NCBI GenBank assembly: GCA_049680625.1 | Contig: JBAUID010000147.1 | Location: 1-16,827, forward strand | Direction: 5' to 3' | From: JAUIAI01 sp049680625 | GTDB lineage: Bacteria > Pseudomonadota > Gammaproteobacteria > Burkholderiales > Burkholderiaceae_E | DNA: 16,827 bases | Shown: in pieces, positions 1 to 7,233 of the stretch | How positions within the stretch are numbered: the stretch's first letter is position 1 | Layout: the number at the start of each line of letters is the position of its first letter | The notes under the pieces: generated by a model | Databases searched by the model: none | The model's input: only the letters and a program-made list of their open reading frames with translations | What the model was told of the DNA's origin: nothing | Program-made: the position numbers and the translations under genes

Positions 1-28
1 GAGTCAATTGATCTTTGTGGGCAACAAG

Positions 29-1210
29 TTAACGGTACTTTACCGTTGTTACCTTACCGTCTTTGATCAGTACTTCGCGGTAGCTACCGGCACTCTCACG
101 CGAGCCAACCAGTTCGACAGCTGACGCACCAACGTAGTCGATGTCACCACCTTTGGCGAGAATTTCCAAAGCCTTGGCCAACTCGCCCGGATAAATTTTC
201 TCTCCCGGTGCATTGGCAACCATCTCAACTTTGTCTTTGAGGGCTTTGCTGTCTGACGACTTGGCAGCCTGCATAGCCAACATGATCAAAGCCGCGGCAT
301 CGTACGACTGGGCAGCATACGGGCCGTTTTTGAAGCCAGCTTTTTTGACCATCTCCTCATAGGTTGCGGCGCCGGGGCTGTCCGAACCCGGAATCGTGCC
401 GTACGAACCGTTTAATTTGGCACCAATTGCCTTGGGCAGTGAATCGCCAATCATGCCGTCGGGCAGAACAAAGGATTTAAAAGCACCAGCGTCCAGGGCG
501 CCCTGGATAATCCCTTTGCCACCCTGGTCAAGATAGCCCGCAACGATCAGCGCGTCACCACCCGCCTGGGCCAGTGCACCCACCTCAGCCGAGTAGTCCC
601 CTTTACCGTCTTCGTGAGCCGCCGAGATGGTGATCTTGGCACCAGACTTTTCGACAAATGACTTAATACTGTCAGCCAGGCCTTTACCGTAGTCGTTATT
701 GGTATAGGTCAGCGCAGCCGATTTAACCCCTTTTTCTTTCAGAATCTGGGCGAGAACTTCACCCTGACGGGCATCGGACGGGGATGTGCGGAAAAACAAG
801 CCGTCAGATTTGATGGTCGACAATGCCGGTGAAGTAGCCGACGGTGAAATCATCACAACGCCGTTGGCCATGGCAACGTTTTGCAATACTGCGGTTGTAA
901 CTCCTGAGCAGTCGGCACCCATGATGGCACTCACTTTGTCAGCGGTGATCATGCGTTCGGCGGTAGCCGAGGCGGCCGCCGCATCGGTACACGTACTGTC
1001 GCCGCGAACCGGAACAACCTTGGCCCCACCAAGCAACTTGCCGCTGTCGGAAACTTCTTTCATGGCCAGTTCGGCACCCGCTGCCATATCGGGGGCCAGC
1101 GATTCAATCGGTCCGGTGAAACCAAGTAGTACGCCAATCTTGACATCCTCGGCCAGGGCCGGCGCGGCTAGAACCGTCGACACTGCGACGGCCAGTATGA
1201 GCTTTTTCAT
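29..1210 (-). CDS. ABC transporter periplasmic substrate-binding protein, branched-chain amino acid/amide type
   Basis: Seen: 393 residues opening with a classic Sec signal peptide (two lysines, hydrophobic core, APALA cleavage site near residue 20). The mature protein then starts as a type I periplasmic-binding fold (VKIGVLLGFTGP, residues 23-34). Cys74 and Cys101 are placed like the single disulfide of the LivJ/LivK family, and ISPSATSPAL (121-130) matches the ligand-binding Ser/Thr loop. Known of the family: these proteins bind leucine-type amino acids, amides, urea, or aromatic and short-chain acids, and deliver them to a LivHMGF permease. Start: ATG at 1210 has GAGGAG seven bases upstream. 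No permease or ATPase genes are in the window; they could lie beyond the left edge, or the protein may be an orphan. The ligand cannot be told from sequence. The family call is very secure, the substrate is not. Confidence 0.95.
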   Translation of the reverse strand: MKKLILAVAVSTVLAAPALAEDVKIGVLLGFTGPIESLAPDMAAGAELAMKEVSDSGKLLGGAKVVPVRGDSTCTDAAAASATAERMITADKVSAIMGADCSGVTTAVLQNVAMANGVVMISPSATSPALSTIKSDGLFFRTSPSDARQGEVLAQILKEKGVKSAALTYTNNDYGKGLADSIKSFVEKSGAKITISAAHEDGKGDYSAEVGALAQAGGDALIVAGYLDQGGKGIIQGALDAGAFKSFVLPDGMIGDSLPKAIGAKLNGSYGTIPGSDSPGAATYEEMVKKAGFKNGPYAAQSYDAAALIMLAMQAAKSSDSKALKDKVEMVANAPGEKIYPGELAKALEILAKGGDIDYVGASAVELVGSRESAGSYREVLIKDGKVTTVKYR

Positions 1211-1525
1211 TGCAACTCCTCTCTTTTTGTAAAAAGTCTGCTGAAATCTGATCAGGTCAGGATGCTAAATGAACCGCAAATGAACTCCAAACGTACGCCA
1301 GCGAAGTCTTTTGGTCGGCGTTTAGCACCACAGTCACTTAACGTTCAGAAACCATATTGGTTGATCAGACGTCTGTCGACACCTGGCAACTGCCATAGTT
1401 CGAAAGATACCATTTTCCTATGCGGAACGCTCAATTTCACCCCTTTCAAGGCCTCGCGCAGCTGAGGTGCCAGGTTGCCCGATCGACAAATTCACCCATC
1501 GCCATGACTTTCCACGGGCATGCCC
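1211..1525. other. Intergenic region between the EamA transporter and the substrate-binding protein
   Basis: This 315-bp gap holds no convincing gene. A plus-strand frame at 1262-1465 lacks a ribosome binding site and any protein-like pattern. Visible elements are a perfect 10-bp palindrome (GGGCATGCCC, 1516-1525) directly after the transporter stop, without the T-run of an intrinsic terminator. A second perfect palindrome, CAGACGTCTG, lies at 1366-1375, and CTGATCAG at 1248-1255. There is also a weak promoter candidate for the binding protein with two GTTCATTT direct repeats (listed separately). Confidence 0.6.
1262..1290 (-). promoter_or_regulatory. Candidate sigma-70 promoter for the substrate-binding protein
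   Basis: On the minus strand TTGGAG (1290-1285) and TAGCAT (1267-1262) are 17 bases apart, each matching four of six consensus positions. Transcription would start near 1255, giving a leader of about 45 bases. The direct repeat GTTCATTT (1285-1278 and 1274-1267) lies in the spacer with 11-bp spacing, about one helical turn, as an operator would. The match is weak and untested. Confidence 0.25.
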
Positions 1526-2434
1526 TTACAGCCCCGGGCTTGGCCGGCCCACCTGCTTGAGTTGCCGGGCAATCAGGTGCTCCCGAAAAACCACGAACAA
1601 TCCGGCGGCAAAAATAATCCCGATCCCCACTGCCGCCTGACCATCCGGCAAGTCCGCAAACACCAGCCAGCCAACCAGGGCAGCCAGCGGAATCTCCACG
1701 TACTGAACCGGCGCCAGGGTTGCAGACGGCGCAAAACGCAGTGACCACGTCATGAGCAAATGGGCTACGGTTCCTAAAATACCAACTGCCGCCAGCAGCA
1801 TTGTTTCCAACTGTCCGGCATGCACCCACTGAAACGCCGGCCAATCCGCTACCGGCCAGAGCCAGAACCCGATAAACAAAATCAGCGCACCGAGTAATCC
1901 GTTTGCCGCCTGCAAACTGACCGGATCGATATCGCGGGCGATTTGTCGGGTAACCAGTATAAAAAACGCAAACGTGAAAGCCACTACCAGCGGTAGCAGC
2001 GCCGGCAGGCCAACACTGGCAAAACTGGGTTTGATCACTAACAAGGAACCTGAAAAACCAACAATGCACCCTCCCAGGCGATACGGCCCGACGCGCTCAT
2101 TCAGAAACAACTTGCCAATGAGCAGCAAAATAAACGGCATGACAAAAGCAATTGCAATGGCATCAGCCAGTGGCAAAAACCTTAGAGAGGAAAACATCGC
2201 AGCAATGCCCGCGATATGAAGCAGGGTCCTCCAGGTTGACAACCAGAACACGCGCCGCGACATCATCAGCGAGCGACCACTGAACCAGACGACTAACAGC
2301 AGTATTCCTCCCTGGGTCGCAAAGCGGACAAAAAGCAGCTGGCCCAGCGGAATCGTCTCACCCAGCAGTTTGGCAATGGCGTCAGCAACCGGGGCCATCG
2401 AGCAAAAGCCAAGCATCAGCGCAATACCCAGCAA
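1526..2434 (-). CDS. EamA/DMT-superfamily inner-membrane transporter
   Basis: Seen: 302 residues, strongly hydrophobic, with about ten membrane segments arranged as two similar halves, each the EamA unit. The end of the first half reads LPLADAIAIAFVMPFILLLI and that of the second LAPVQYVEIPLAALVGWLVF, both typical of the family. Known of the family: members export or import small metabolites such as amino acids, nucleotides or S-adenosylmethionine; substrates cannot be predicted from sequence. Odd point: the start is unclear. TTG at 2434 is the only conventional start near the expected N-terminus and has no visible Shine-Dalgarno sequence. The reading frame stays open to a stop at 2545-2543 without any ATG or GTG. 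An AGGCGG six bases before a CTG at 2476 is an alternative. Direct repeats upstream are listed separately. The gene lies on the same strand as, and upstream of, the binding protein, but a 315-bp gap argues against one tight operon. Confidence 0.88.
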   Translation of the reverse strand: MLGIALMLGFCSMAPVADAIAKLLGETIPLGQLLFVRFATQGGILLLVVWFSGRSLMMSRRVFWLSTWRTLLHIAGIAAMFSSLRFLPLADAIAIAFVMPFILLLIGKLFLNERVGPYRLGGCIVGFSGSLLVIKPSFASVGLPALLPLVVAFTFAFFILVTRQIARDIDPVSLQAANGLLGALILFIGFWLWPVADWPAFQWVHAGQLETMLLAAVGILGTVAHLLMTWSLRFAPSATLAPVQYVEIPLAALVGWLVFADLPDGQAAVGIGIIFAAGLFVVFREHLIARQLKQVGRPSPGL

Positions 2435-2778
2435 GGGACGATCCGGATGTGCCGTGGTAACAGGTGTTGTGTTCAGAGTGGTCCGCCTGAAAATGATTGG
2501 TGCGCTCCCGGTTGTGCGCTCCGTGGTGCGCTCGATATGGGCTTAGAACATTGGGCGGGGGATCCGGGCAACCGACTCCAGCGAGAACAGAATCCCGCAA
2601 GTACGGACTCGTGCAACCCAGGTTCACCCGGCCCGACATTATGCCGGTCTGCCAACCCCTGCCGTCCATCCTCCATTGCTAACCAGTAGTCGGTCAGAAC
2701 CCCCCGGTTCGTCGTAAATGCCCAATTCTCGGTTGCGTTGTCAGTTGACACCGTATCTAAGAAAAGACGGAGACTTGA
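2435..2778. other. Divergent intergenic region (EamA transporter / CAP lipoprotein)
   Basis: This 344-bp region lies between divergently read genes, so promoters in both directions are expected. Short frames on both strands have no ribosome binding site, composition or motif supporting a gene. Visible elements are three copies of GTGCGCTC at 2500, 2514 and 2526, and an inverted repeat TGTCA-GT-TGACA (2739-2750) containing TTGACA. The inverted repeat sits about 30 bases before the CAP gene start. No good -10 box lies 16-18 bases after that TTGACA, so the promoter remains unassigned. Part of 2435-2542 may code for the N-terminus of the transporter if it starts upstream of the TTG. Confidence 0.5.
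2500..2533. repeat. Three direct copies of GTGCGCTC
   Basis: The 8-mer GTGCGCTC occurs at 2500-2507, 2514-2521 and 2526-2533, at 14- and 12-bp spacing. In the open frame that extends the transporter upstream, the copies read on the minus strand as repeated Glu-Arg-Thr-Thr. They could be an operator for the divergent genes or a small slippage product. Confidence 0.55.
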
Positions 2779-3558
2779 ATGAATGAAGCACACCAAACAA
2801 TCCGGCGTCGCACCGCGACGAGCCACGTAGCCATCCTGTCCTGCGTCGCCGGTTTGTTGATGCTGAAAGGCTGTGGTGGCCTTGAAGACGCTTTAACCAT
2901 GGGTATCCGAGGCAGCGGTGATGAGACGCTTACCATTGCCCCGCCAGAGAACGGATCCACGGGCGACCCAGCTGGCAACTCAGCCACTGAACAAGCGAAC
3001 CCGGAGGGGGCTGCGGATTCGGCAAACGGGCCGGGAACAGAGTCGCGGGATGAGGCCGGCCTGCCGCCGGCATCCTCAGAGGCATCTGAACAACCAAACC
3101 ACAACGATCCGGCGTCAGCAACCAACGAACAAACCGAGATGTCTGCCCTGGCGTTGATTAATGGGTTTCGATCAGCCGGCGCAACCTGCGGAGACGATGT
3201 CATGCCCGCGGTCGACCCACTGCGGGTCAGTCAGCTACTGGTCATTGCAGCCGAAAACCATAGCGACGACATGTTCACCAACGGTTTTTTCGACCACATT
3301 GGTTCAGATGGCACAAGCCCATCGGAACGCATAGAGCAAACCGGATACCGATGGCGGGCAACCGGAGAGAATATTGCAGCGGGTTACCCGGATCTTGACG
3401 CCGTCATGCAAGCGTGGATGGACAGCCCCGGTCATTGCCGCAACATCATGAGCGCAAATTTCCACGAAGTTGGTGTTGGCTTGGTTTTGGGCGACAACAA
3501 CAGCCGCTACGATTCTTACTGGACAATGACACTCGCCAGCCCATTGCAGGATGACTGA
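2779..3558 (+). CDS. CAP/SCP (YkwD-like) domain lipoprotein
   Basis: Seen: 259 residues. An N-terminal hydrophobic segment ends in LMLKGC (Cys32), a lipobox-like site although Lys at -2 is unusual. A Ser/Pro/Glu/Asn-rich, low-hydrophobicity linker follows (about 45-120), then a CAP domain (about 124-254). CAP signatures are HSDDM (161-165), FFDHIGSDG (170-178), GENIAAG (196-202) and SPGHCRNIM (216-224). His161, Glu197 and His219 form the conserved cavity set, and Cys137 with Cys220 probably makes the disulfide common in bacterial CAP proteins. Known of the family: secreted or surface-anchored proteins of varied and mostly undefined role, some implicated in lipid or cell-wall binding. Start: GGAG lies six bases before the ATG. 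The gene is alone, 100 bp before the dehydrogenase operon, with no visible functional link to it. Anchoring in the outer membrane is inferred. Confidence 0.9.
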   Translation: MNEAHQTIRRRTATSHVAILSCVAGLLMLKGCGGLEDALTMGIRGSGDETLTIAPPENGSTGDPAGNSATEQANPEGAADSANGPGTESRDEAGLPPASSEASEQPNHNDPASATNEQTEMSALALINGFRSAGATCGDDVMPAVDPLRVSQLLVIAAENHSDDMFTNGFFDHIGSDGTSPSERIEQTGYRWRATGENIAAGYPDLDAVMQAWMDSPGHCRNIMSANFHEVGVGLVLGDNNSRYDSYWTMTLASPLQDD

Positions 3559-3658
3559 TAGCGCGTTCTCCAGTCGGGCCGCCTCTCATTGCGGCTGATT
3601 CTCTGTCCTCGAACGATTGAGGTATTAACATTGGCCAAACGCATCCGCAGAGAGCCAT

Positions 3659-4807
3659 ATGTTCGAAAGAGACATCTTCACCAGCGACCACAACCTGCAC
3701 CGGGATTCAGTCCGTCGTTTCGTTGACGAACATATCTCTCCCCATCACGCCCAGTGGGAGAAAGACGGGCAGGTCAGCCGCGAGGCCTGGCAACTGGCCG
3801 GTCAACATGGTTTGTTATGTGCAACCGTTCCCGAAACCTGGGGCGGCGCCGGCGCCGATTTTCTCTATAGTATTGTTGTACTTGAAGAACTGGCCCGCGC
3901 CGGCGCATCCGGGCCAGGCTTCTATTTGCACTCGGATATCGTGGCACCGTACATCGTGCATTACGGCAGTGACGCGCTAAAAGCCCATTGGCTGCCAAAA
4001 ATGATTAGTGGTGAAGCGATTGGCGCCATCGGTATGACGGAGCCGTCGGCAGGCTCTGACCTACAGAACATTCGTACTTCGGCGATTCGCGACGGCGACG
4101 ACTACCTCATCTCGGGGCAGAAAGTCTTTATCACCAATGGCCAGCTTTGTGACTTCATTATCCTGGCCTGCAAAACCGACCCGAACACCGGCGGTCGCGG
4201 GGTCAGCCTGATTCTGGTTGAAGCCGACCGACCGGGATTCAGTCGTGGACGCAACCTCGAAAAAATCGGCTGGAAGGCGCAGGACACATCCGAGCTGTTC
4301 TTTGACAAGATACGCGTTCCGGCAAGCAATCTGCTTGGTGCAGAAGGCCGCGGCTTTATCCAACTGATGGAGCAACTGCCACAGGAAAGGCTCATTCAGG
4401 CGGTACGCGCGATTGCGGTAATTGAATCGGCGCTGGATCAAACCATCGCATATACAACCCAGCGATCCGCTTTTGGTCGCCCTATTGCCGGTTTCCAGAA
4501 CACGCGCTTCAAATTAGCGGATGTAAAATCGCAAGCCGTCATGATGCGGGTGTTTGTCGATAAATGCCTGACAATGCACCTGGCCGGGAAACTAGACGCC
4601 GTTGATGCCGCCATTGTTAAGCTGTTGTCCGCGGAAATGATGGGCCGGTTGCTGGACGAATGTCTGCAACTATTCGGTGGTTACGGATACATGTGGGAAT
4701 ACCCTGTCGCTCGCTCATGGGCAGATGCCCGTATGGCTCGGATTGCCGGAGGCACTGCCGAAATCATGCGCGAGATTATTGGACGCAGCCTGGTTGGCAA
4801 AGGGTAA
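3659..4807 (+). CDS. Acyl-CoA dehydrogenase, long-chain/isovaleryl-type active site
   Basis: Predicted FAD enzyme that oxidises an acyl-CoA to the trans-2-enoyl-CoA and passes electrons to ETF. Seen: 382 residues, full family length. It has an N-terminal helical domain (6-115), the middle beta domain opening with IGMTEPSAGSD (124-134), and a C-terminal helical domain with TQRSAFGRPI (267-276) and LFGGYGYMWEYP (338-349). The usual medium-chain catalytic Glu (in YEGT) is absent: the loop reads RIAGGTAEIMRE (361-372). Glu243 in LPQERL instead matches the helix-G base known from mitochondrial long-chain dehydrogenase. Substrate chain length or branching cannot be assigned. Start: ATG at 3659 with a GAGAG-type site a few bases upstream. 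First gene of the apparent operon; the next starts 74 bp downstream on the same strand. Confidence 0.94.
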   Translation: MFERDIFTSDHNLHRDSVRRFVDEHISPHHAQWEKDGQVSREAWQLAGQHGLLCATVPETWGGAGADFLYSIVVLEELARAGASGPGFYLHSDIVAPYIVHYGSDALKAHWLPKMISGEAIGAIGMTEPSAGSDLQNIRTSAIRDGDDYLISGQKVFITNGQLCDFIILACKTDPNTGGRGVSLILVEADRPGFSRGRNLEKIGWKAQDTSELFFDKIRVPASNLLGAEGRGFIQLMEQLPQERLIQAVRAIAVIESALDQTIAYTTQRSAFGRPIAGFQNTRFKLADVKSQAVMMRVFVDKCLTMHLAGKLDAVDAAIVKLLSAEMMGRLLDECLQLFGGYGYMWEYPVARSWADARMARIAGGTAEIMREIIGRSLVGKG

Positions 4808-4881
4808 ACTGATTGTACCCACCATCCCGTCGAATTCCCGCACCAGAATAAACGAACAACACGAACTCCAAGGAGCGCAAT

Positions 4882-6174
4882 ATGAATAGTCCCACCGGCC
4901 CTCAGGGCGAACGCACCGGCTTCGGTTTCGATGCCCAAGATGAATTAAACGACTTGCGCATGTCTGATAAGGCAATGCCTTTGCTTGAACAAGTGCGGGC
5001 TTTTTGCCGCGACGTCGTAGCCCCGATGTCCGAAAAGTTCGAAGAGCTTGGCAAAAACCGCGAGAATCGATGGAGCTACACCGACGCCCAACTCGAATTG
5101 CTCGAAGGCGCAAAACAAAAAGCGCGCGAAGCCGGGTTGTGGAACTTCTTCCTGCCAGATGCTGACACCGGTGAAGGACTATCCAACCTCGACTACGCCT
5201 ACATTGCGTCCGAGTTAGGCAAGTACCCGCTGGCCTCACAGTCCATGAATTGTTCTGCCCCCGATACCGGCAACATGGAAGTACTCGAACGGGTCGGCAC
5301 CCCGGCACAAAAAGAGCAATGGCTGAAGCCTTTGCTCGAGGGCAAGATCCGGTCAGCCTATGCAATGACCGAGCCTAATGTTGCCTCATCAGACGCCAAG
5401 AACATTGGCACTACCGCTGTACTCGACGGCGACCAGTGGCTCATTAACGGAGAAAAATTCTACATCTCCGGTGCCGGTGACCCGCGCTGCAAGATCATGA
5501 TCACCATGGTCAAAACCGACCCAACCGCGGCTCCGCATCAACAACAGTCACAAATCCTCGTCCCCATTGACACCCCCGGGGTGGAAATTCTCGGCCCGAT
5601 GCATGTATTTGGTCACGACGAAGCGCCACACGGTCATATGCATATTCGCTTTACCGATGTCCGCGTTCCTAAAGACAATATTCTGCTGGGGGTTGGCCGG
5701 GGGTTTGAAATTTCGCAGCTGCGCCTGGGTCCGGGTCGCATTCACCATTGCATGCGCTCAATTGGCACCGCCGAAAAAGCACTCGATATGTTGGTCGAAC
5801 GCGGTATGAGTCGCCAGGCTTTCGGCAAAAACCTGATTGCGCTGGGCAAAAATATTGAAGTTGCATCGCGCGCCCGAATCGAAATTGAAGCCATGCGACT
5901 GATGGTGCTTAAAGCGGCGCGGGCGATGGATATTCTCGGTAACCGCGAAGCCCGGGTCTGGGTGTCAATGGTCAAAGCCATGGTCCCGGAAAAAGTCTGC
6001 AAGATCGTTGATGAGGCCATTCAGATCCACGGTGCAGCCGGCGTCTCACAATGGACCCCGTTATCCGATATGTATGCACGCCAGCGTATCCTTCGTCTCG
6101 CTGACGGGCCGGATGAAGTGCACCATTTTGTTGTCGGCCGCGCCGAAGTGCGTAACCGGGGTGGCGAACTTTAA
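4882..6174 (+). CDS. Acyl-CoA dehydrogenase, ACAD10/ACAD11-type
   Basis: Seen: 430 residues with the complete dehydrogenase fold. Several stretches are diagnostic of the ACAD10/11 branch: AMTEPNVASSDAKNI (153-167), SGAGDPRCKI, GRGFEISQLRLGPGRIHHCM, and LRLADGPDEVH (404-414), where Asp408 stands at the place of the usual catalytic Glu. Known of the family: in animals this domain is fused to a kinase-like domain and acts on 4-hydroxy acids through a phosphorylated intermediate. The bacterial relative LvaC works with a phosphotransferase in levulinate breakdown. Here the dehydrogenase domain stands alone, and no aminoglycoside-phosphotransferase-like kinase is in the window, so conventional alpha,beta-dehydrogenation is equally possible. 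Start: ATG at 4882 is preceded by AAGGAG seven bases upstream, the strongest ribosome binding site of this operon. Followed by a 90-bp spacer with a strong hairpin, then the MoxR gene. Confidence 0.93.
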   Translation: MNSPTGPQGERTGFGFDAQDELNDLRMSDKAMPLLEQVRAFCRDVVAPMSEKFEELGKNRENRWSYTDAQLELLEGAKQKAREAGLWNFFLPDADTGEGLSNLDYAYIASELGKYPLASQSMNCSAPDTGNMEVLERVGTPAQKEQWLKPLLEGKIRSAYAMTEPNVASSDAKNIGTTAVLDGDQWLINGEKFYISGAGDPRCKIMITMVKTDPTAAPHQQQSQILVPIDTPGVEILGPMHVFGHDEAPHGHMHIRFTDVRVPKDNILLGVGRGFEISQLRLGPGRIHHCMRSIGTAEKALDMLVERGMSRQAFGKNLIALGKNIEVASRARIEIEAMRLMVLKAARAMDILGNREARVWVSMVKAMVPEKVCKIVDEAIQIHGAAGVSQWTPLSDMYARQRILRLADGPDEVHHFVVGRAEVRNRGGEL

Positions 6175-6234
6175 GGTCCACGGACACGTTCACCAGTCGG
6201 GAAATCGCCCGGGGCTGAGCACTATTCGATATCC

Positions 6235-6250
6235 GGCGCCCCCGGGCGCC
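6235..6250 (+). promoter_or_regulatory. GC-rich hairpin in the leader of the MoxR gene
   Basis: GGCGCC (6235-6240), CCCG loop and GGCGCC (6245-6250) form a perfect 6-bp stem ending 14 bases before the MoxR ATG. There is no T-run, so it is not an intrinsic terminator. The stem sequence is the same GGCGCC pair used in the operon terminator at 8678-8693. The spacer shows no Shine-Dalgarno sequence for MoxR. The structure may set expression relative to the dehydrogenases, for example as an mRNA processing or stability element. Confidence 0.5.
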
Positions 6251-6264
6251 TCCACAATACACTG

Positions 6265-7233
6265 ATGACCGATTCCGCAATTCCCGACGCACTAGCATCG
6301 ATTGAACTGATTACCCAGGCCCTTGCCTCGGTTGGCTATATTTCAACCCGGCAGATTTCCACTGCTATTCACATTGCCCAGCACTTGCGCAAACCGGTGC
6401 TGATTGAAGGGCCAGCCGGGGTCGGCAAAACCGACCTGGCCCGTTCGCTGGCCAAGGCGATGCACTACCCCTTGATCCGGCTGCAATGTTATGAAGGGGT
6501 CGACGAAAGCAAGGCAATCTACGAGTGGAAATACGGCAAGCAATTGCTCTACACCCAGATCCTGAAAGAAAAGATTGGTGACGTCTTACAAGATGCCACT
6601 ACCCTGGACGCGTCGATGCAAAAGCTTGCCCAGTTTCAGGATTTATTCTTTTCGCGTGAGTTTCTGGAATCCCGACCGCTGCTTAAGGCAATGGAGCAAA
6701 CCGGTGGATCTGTTCTTTTAATTGATGAAGTGGATAAATCTGACGAAGAATTTGAAGCCTTGCTGCTTGAAGTCTTGTCGGACTACCAGATAACCGTACC
6801 CGAAATTGGAACAATTGAGGCACAACATCCACCGCTTGTGATGCTCACCTCAAACAACTCCCGCGAATTGGGTGATGCGCTCAAGCGCCGCTGCCTGCAC
6901 CTGCATATCGGATTTCCCGAACTCAAACGCGAGGAAGAAATTGTTCGCGCCCGGGTAACCGATGTCAGCGACAACTTGCTGCGCCAACTCGTTGCCTTTG
7001 TCCAGGCCCTGCGTGGGGAAGATTTGCGCAAAGCCCCGTCTATCAGCGAAACCATCGACTGGGCGAGGACGCTGATTCTGTTGCATGCCGGTGCGTTGGA
7101 ACCCGAAATGGTTCGCGACTCTTTAAATGTCTTACTCAAGCACCAAAGCGATATCAACAACATGCAGGATCAGGTTGACCGACTAGTGCGTGAAGGCAAT
7201 GAAACGGTTGTGGGACGCGCCGGCCAGGCCTGA
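6265..7233 (+). CDS. MoxR-family AAA+ ATPase (CoxD-like)
   Basis: Seen: 322 residues with a complete AAA+ core. Walker A is GPAGVGKT (49-56), Walker B is LLIDEVDKSDEE (151-162), sensor 1 is TSNNSREL (195-202), and ALKRRC (205-210) holds the expected arginine finger. The segment YEGVDESKAIYEW (76-88) is typical of the MoxR/CoxD branch. Known of the family: MoxR ATPases pair with VWA proteins and act as chaperones that remodel or load cofactors into partner enzymes, as CoxD does for carbon monoxide dehydrogenase. Neighbours: the VWA gene starts in the TGATG overlap at 7231-7235, so the two are very likely translated together. ATG at 6265 is chosen because the frame upstream to the previous stop has no other ATG, GTG or TTG. 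It has no visible Shine-Dalgarno site. By position the client could be one of the two dehydrogenases, but this is inference. Confidence 0.93.
   Translation: MTDSAIPDALASIELITQALASVGYISTRQISTAIHIAQHLRKPVLIEGPAGVGKTDLARSLAKAMHYPLIRLQCYEGVDESKAIYEWKYGKQLLYTQILKEKIGDVLQDATTLDASMQKLAQFQDLFFSREFLESRPLLKAMEQTGGSVLLIDEVDKSDEEFEALLLEVLSDYQITVPEIGTIEAQHPPLVMLTSNNSRELGDALKRRCLHLHIGFPELKREEEIVRARVTDVSDNLLRQLVAFVQALRGEDLRKAPSISETIDWARTLILLHAGALEPEMVRDSLNVLLKHQSDINNMQDQVDRLVREGNETVVGRAGQA

Noticed and set aside
1446..2069. Minus-strand frame of 207 codons overlapping the EamA gene
   Set aside because: It is an out-of-frame shadow of the transporter with no start signal and Gly/Ala/Cys-rich, non-protein-like composition.
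2739..2750. TTGACA as the -35 box of the CAP gene
   Set aside because: No reasonable -10 box lies 16-18 bases downstream; the region there is already the ribosome binding site.
2473..2826. Minus-strand frame of 117 codons in the divergent intergenic region
   Set aside because: No ribosome site, overlaps the CAP gene start, and has no recognisable motif.
3578..3595. Intrinsic terminator after the CAP gene
   Set aside because: GCCGC/GCGGC forms only a 5-bp stem with an 8-base loop and no following T-run.
4715..5365. Minus-strand frame of 216 codons opposite the dehydrogenase genes
   Set aside because: Antisense to two well-supported genes and Arg/Cys/Ser-rich, as expected from antisense of high-GC coding DNA.
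4882..6174. A levulinate (lva) operon
   Set aside because: The dehydrogenase resembles LvaC, but the phosphotransferase, LvaB-type small protein and CoA ligase are absent.
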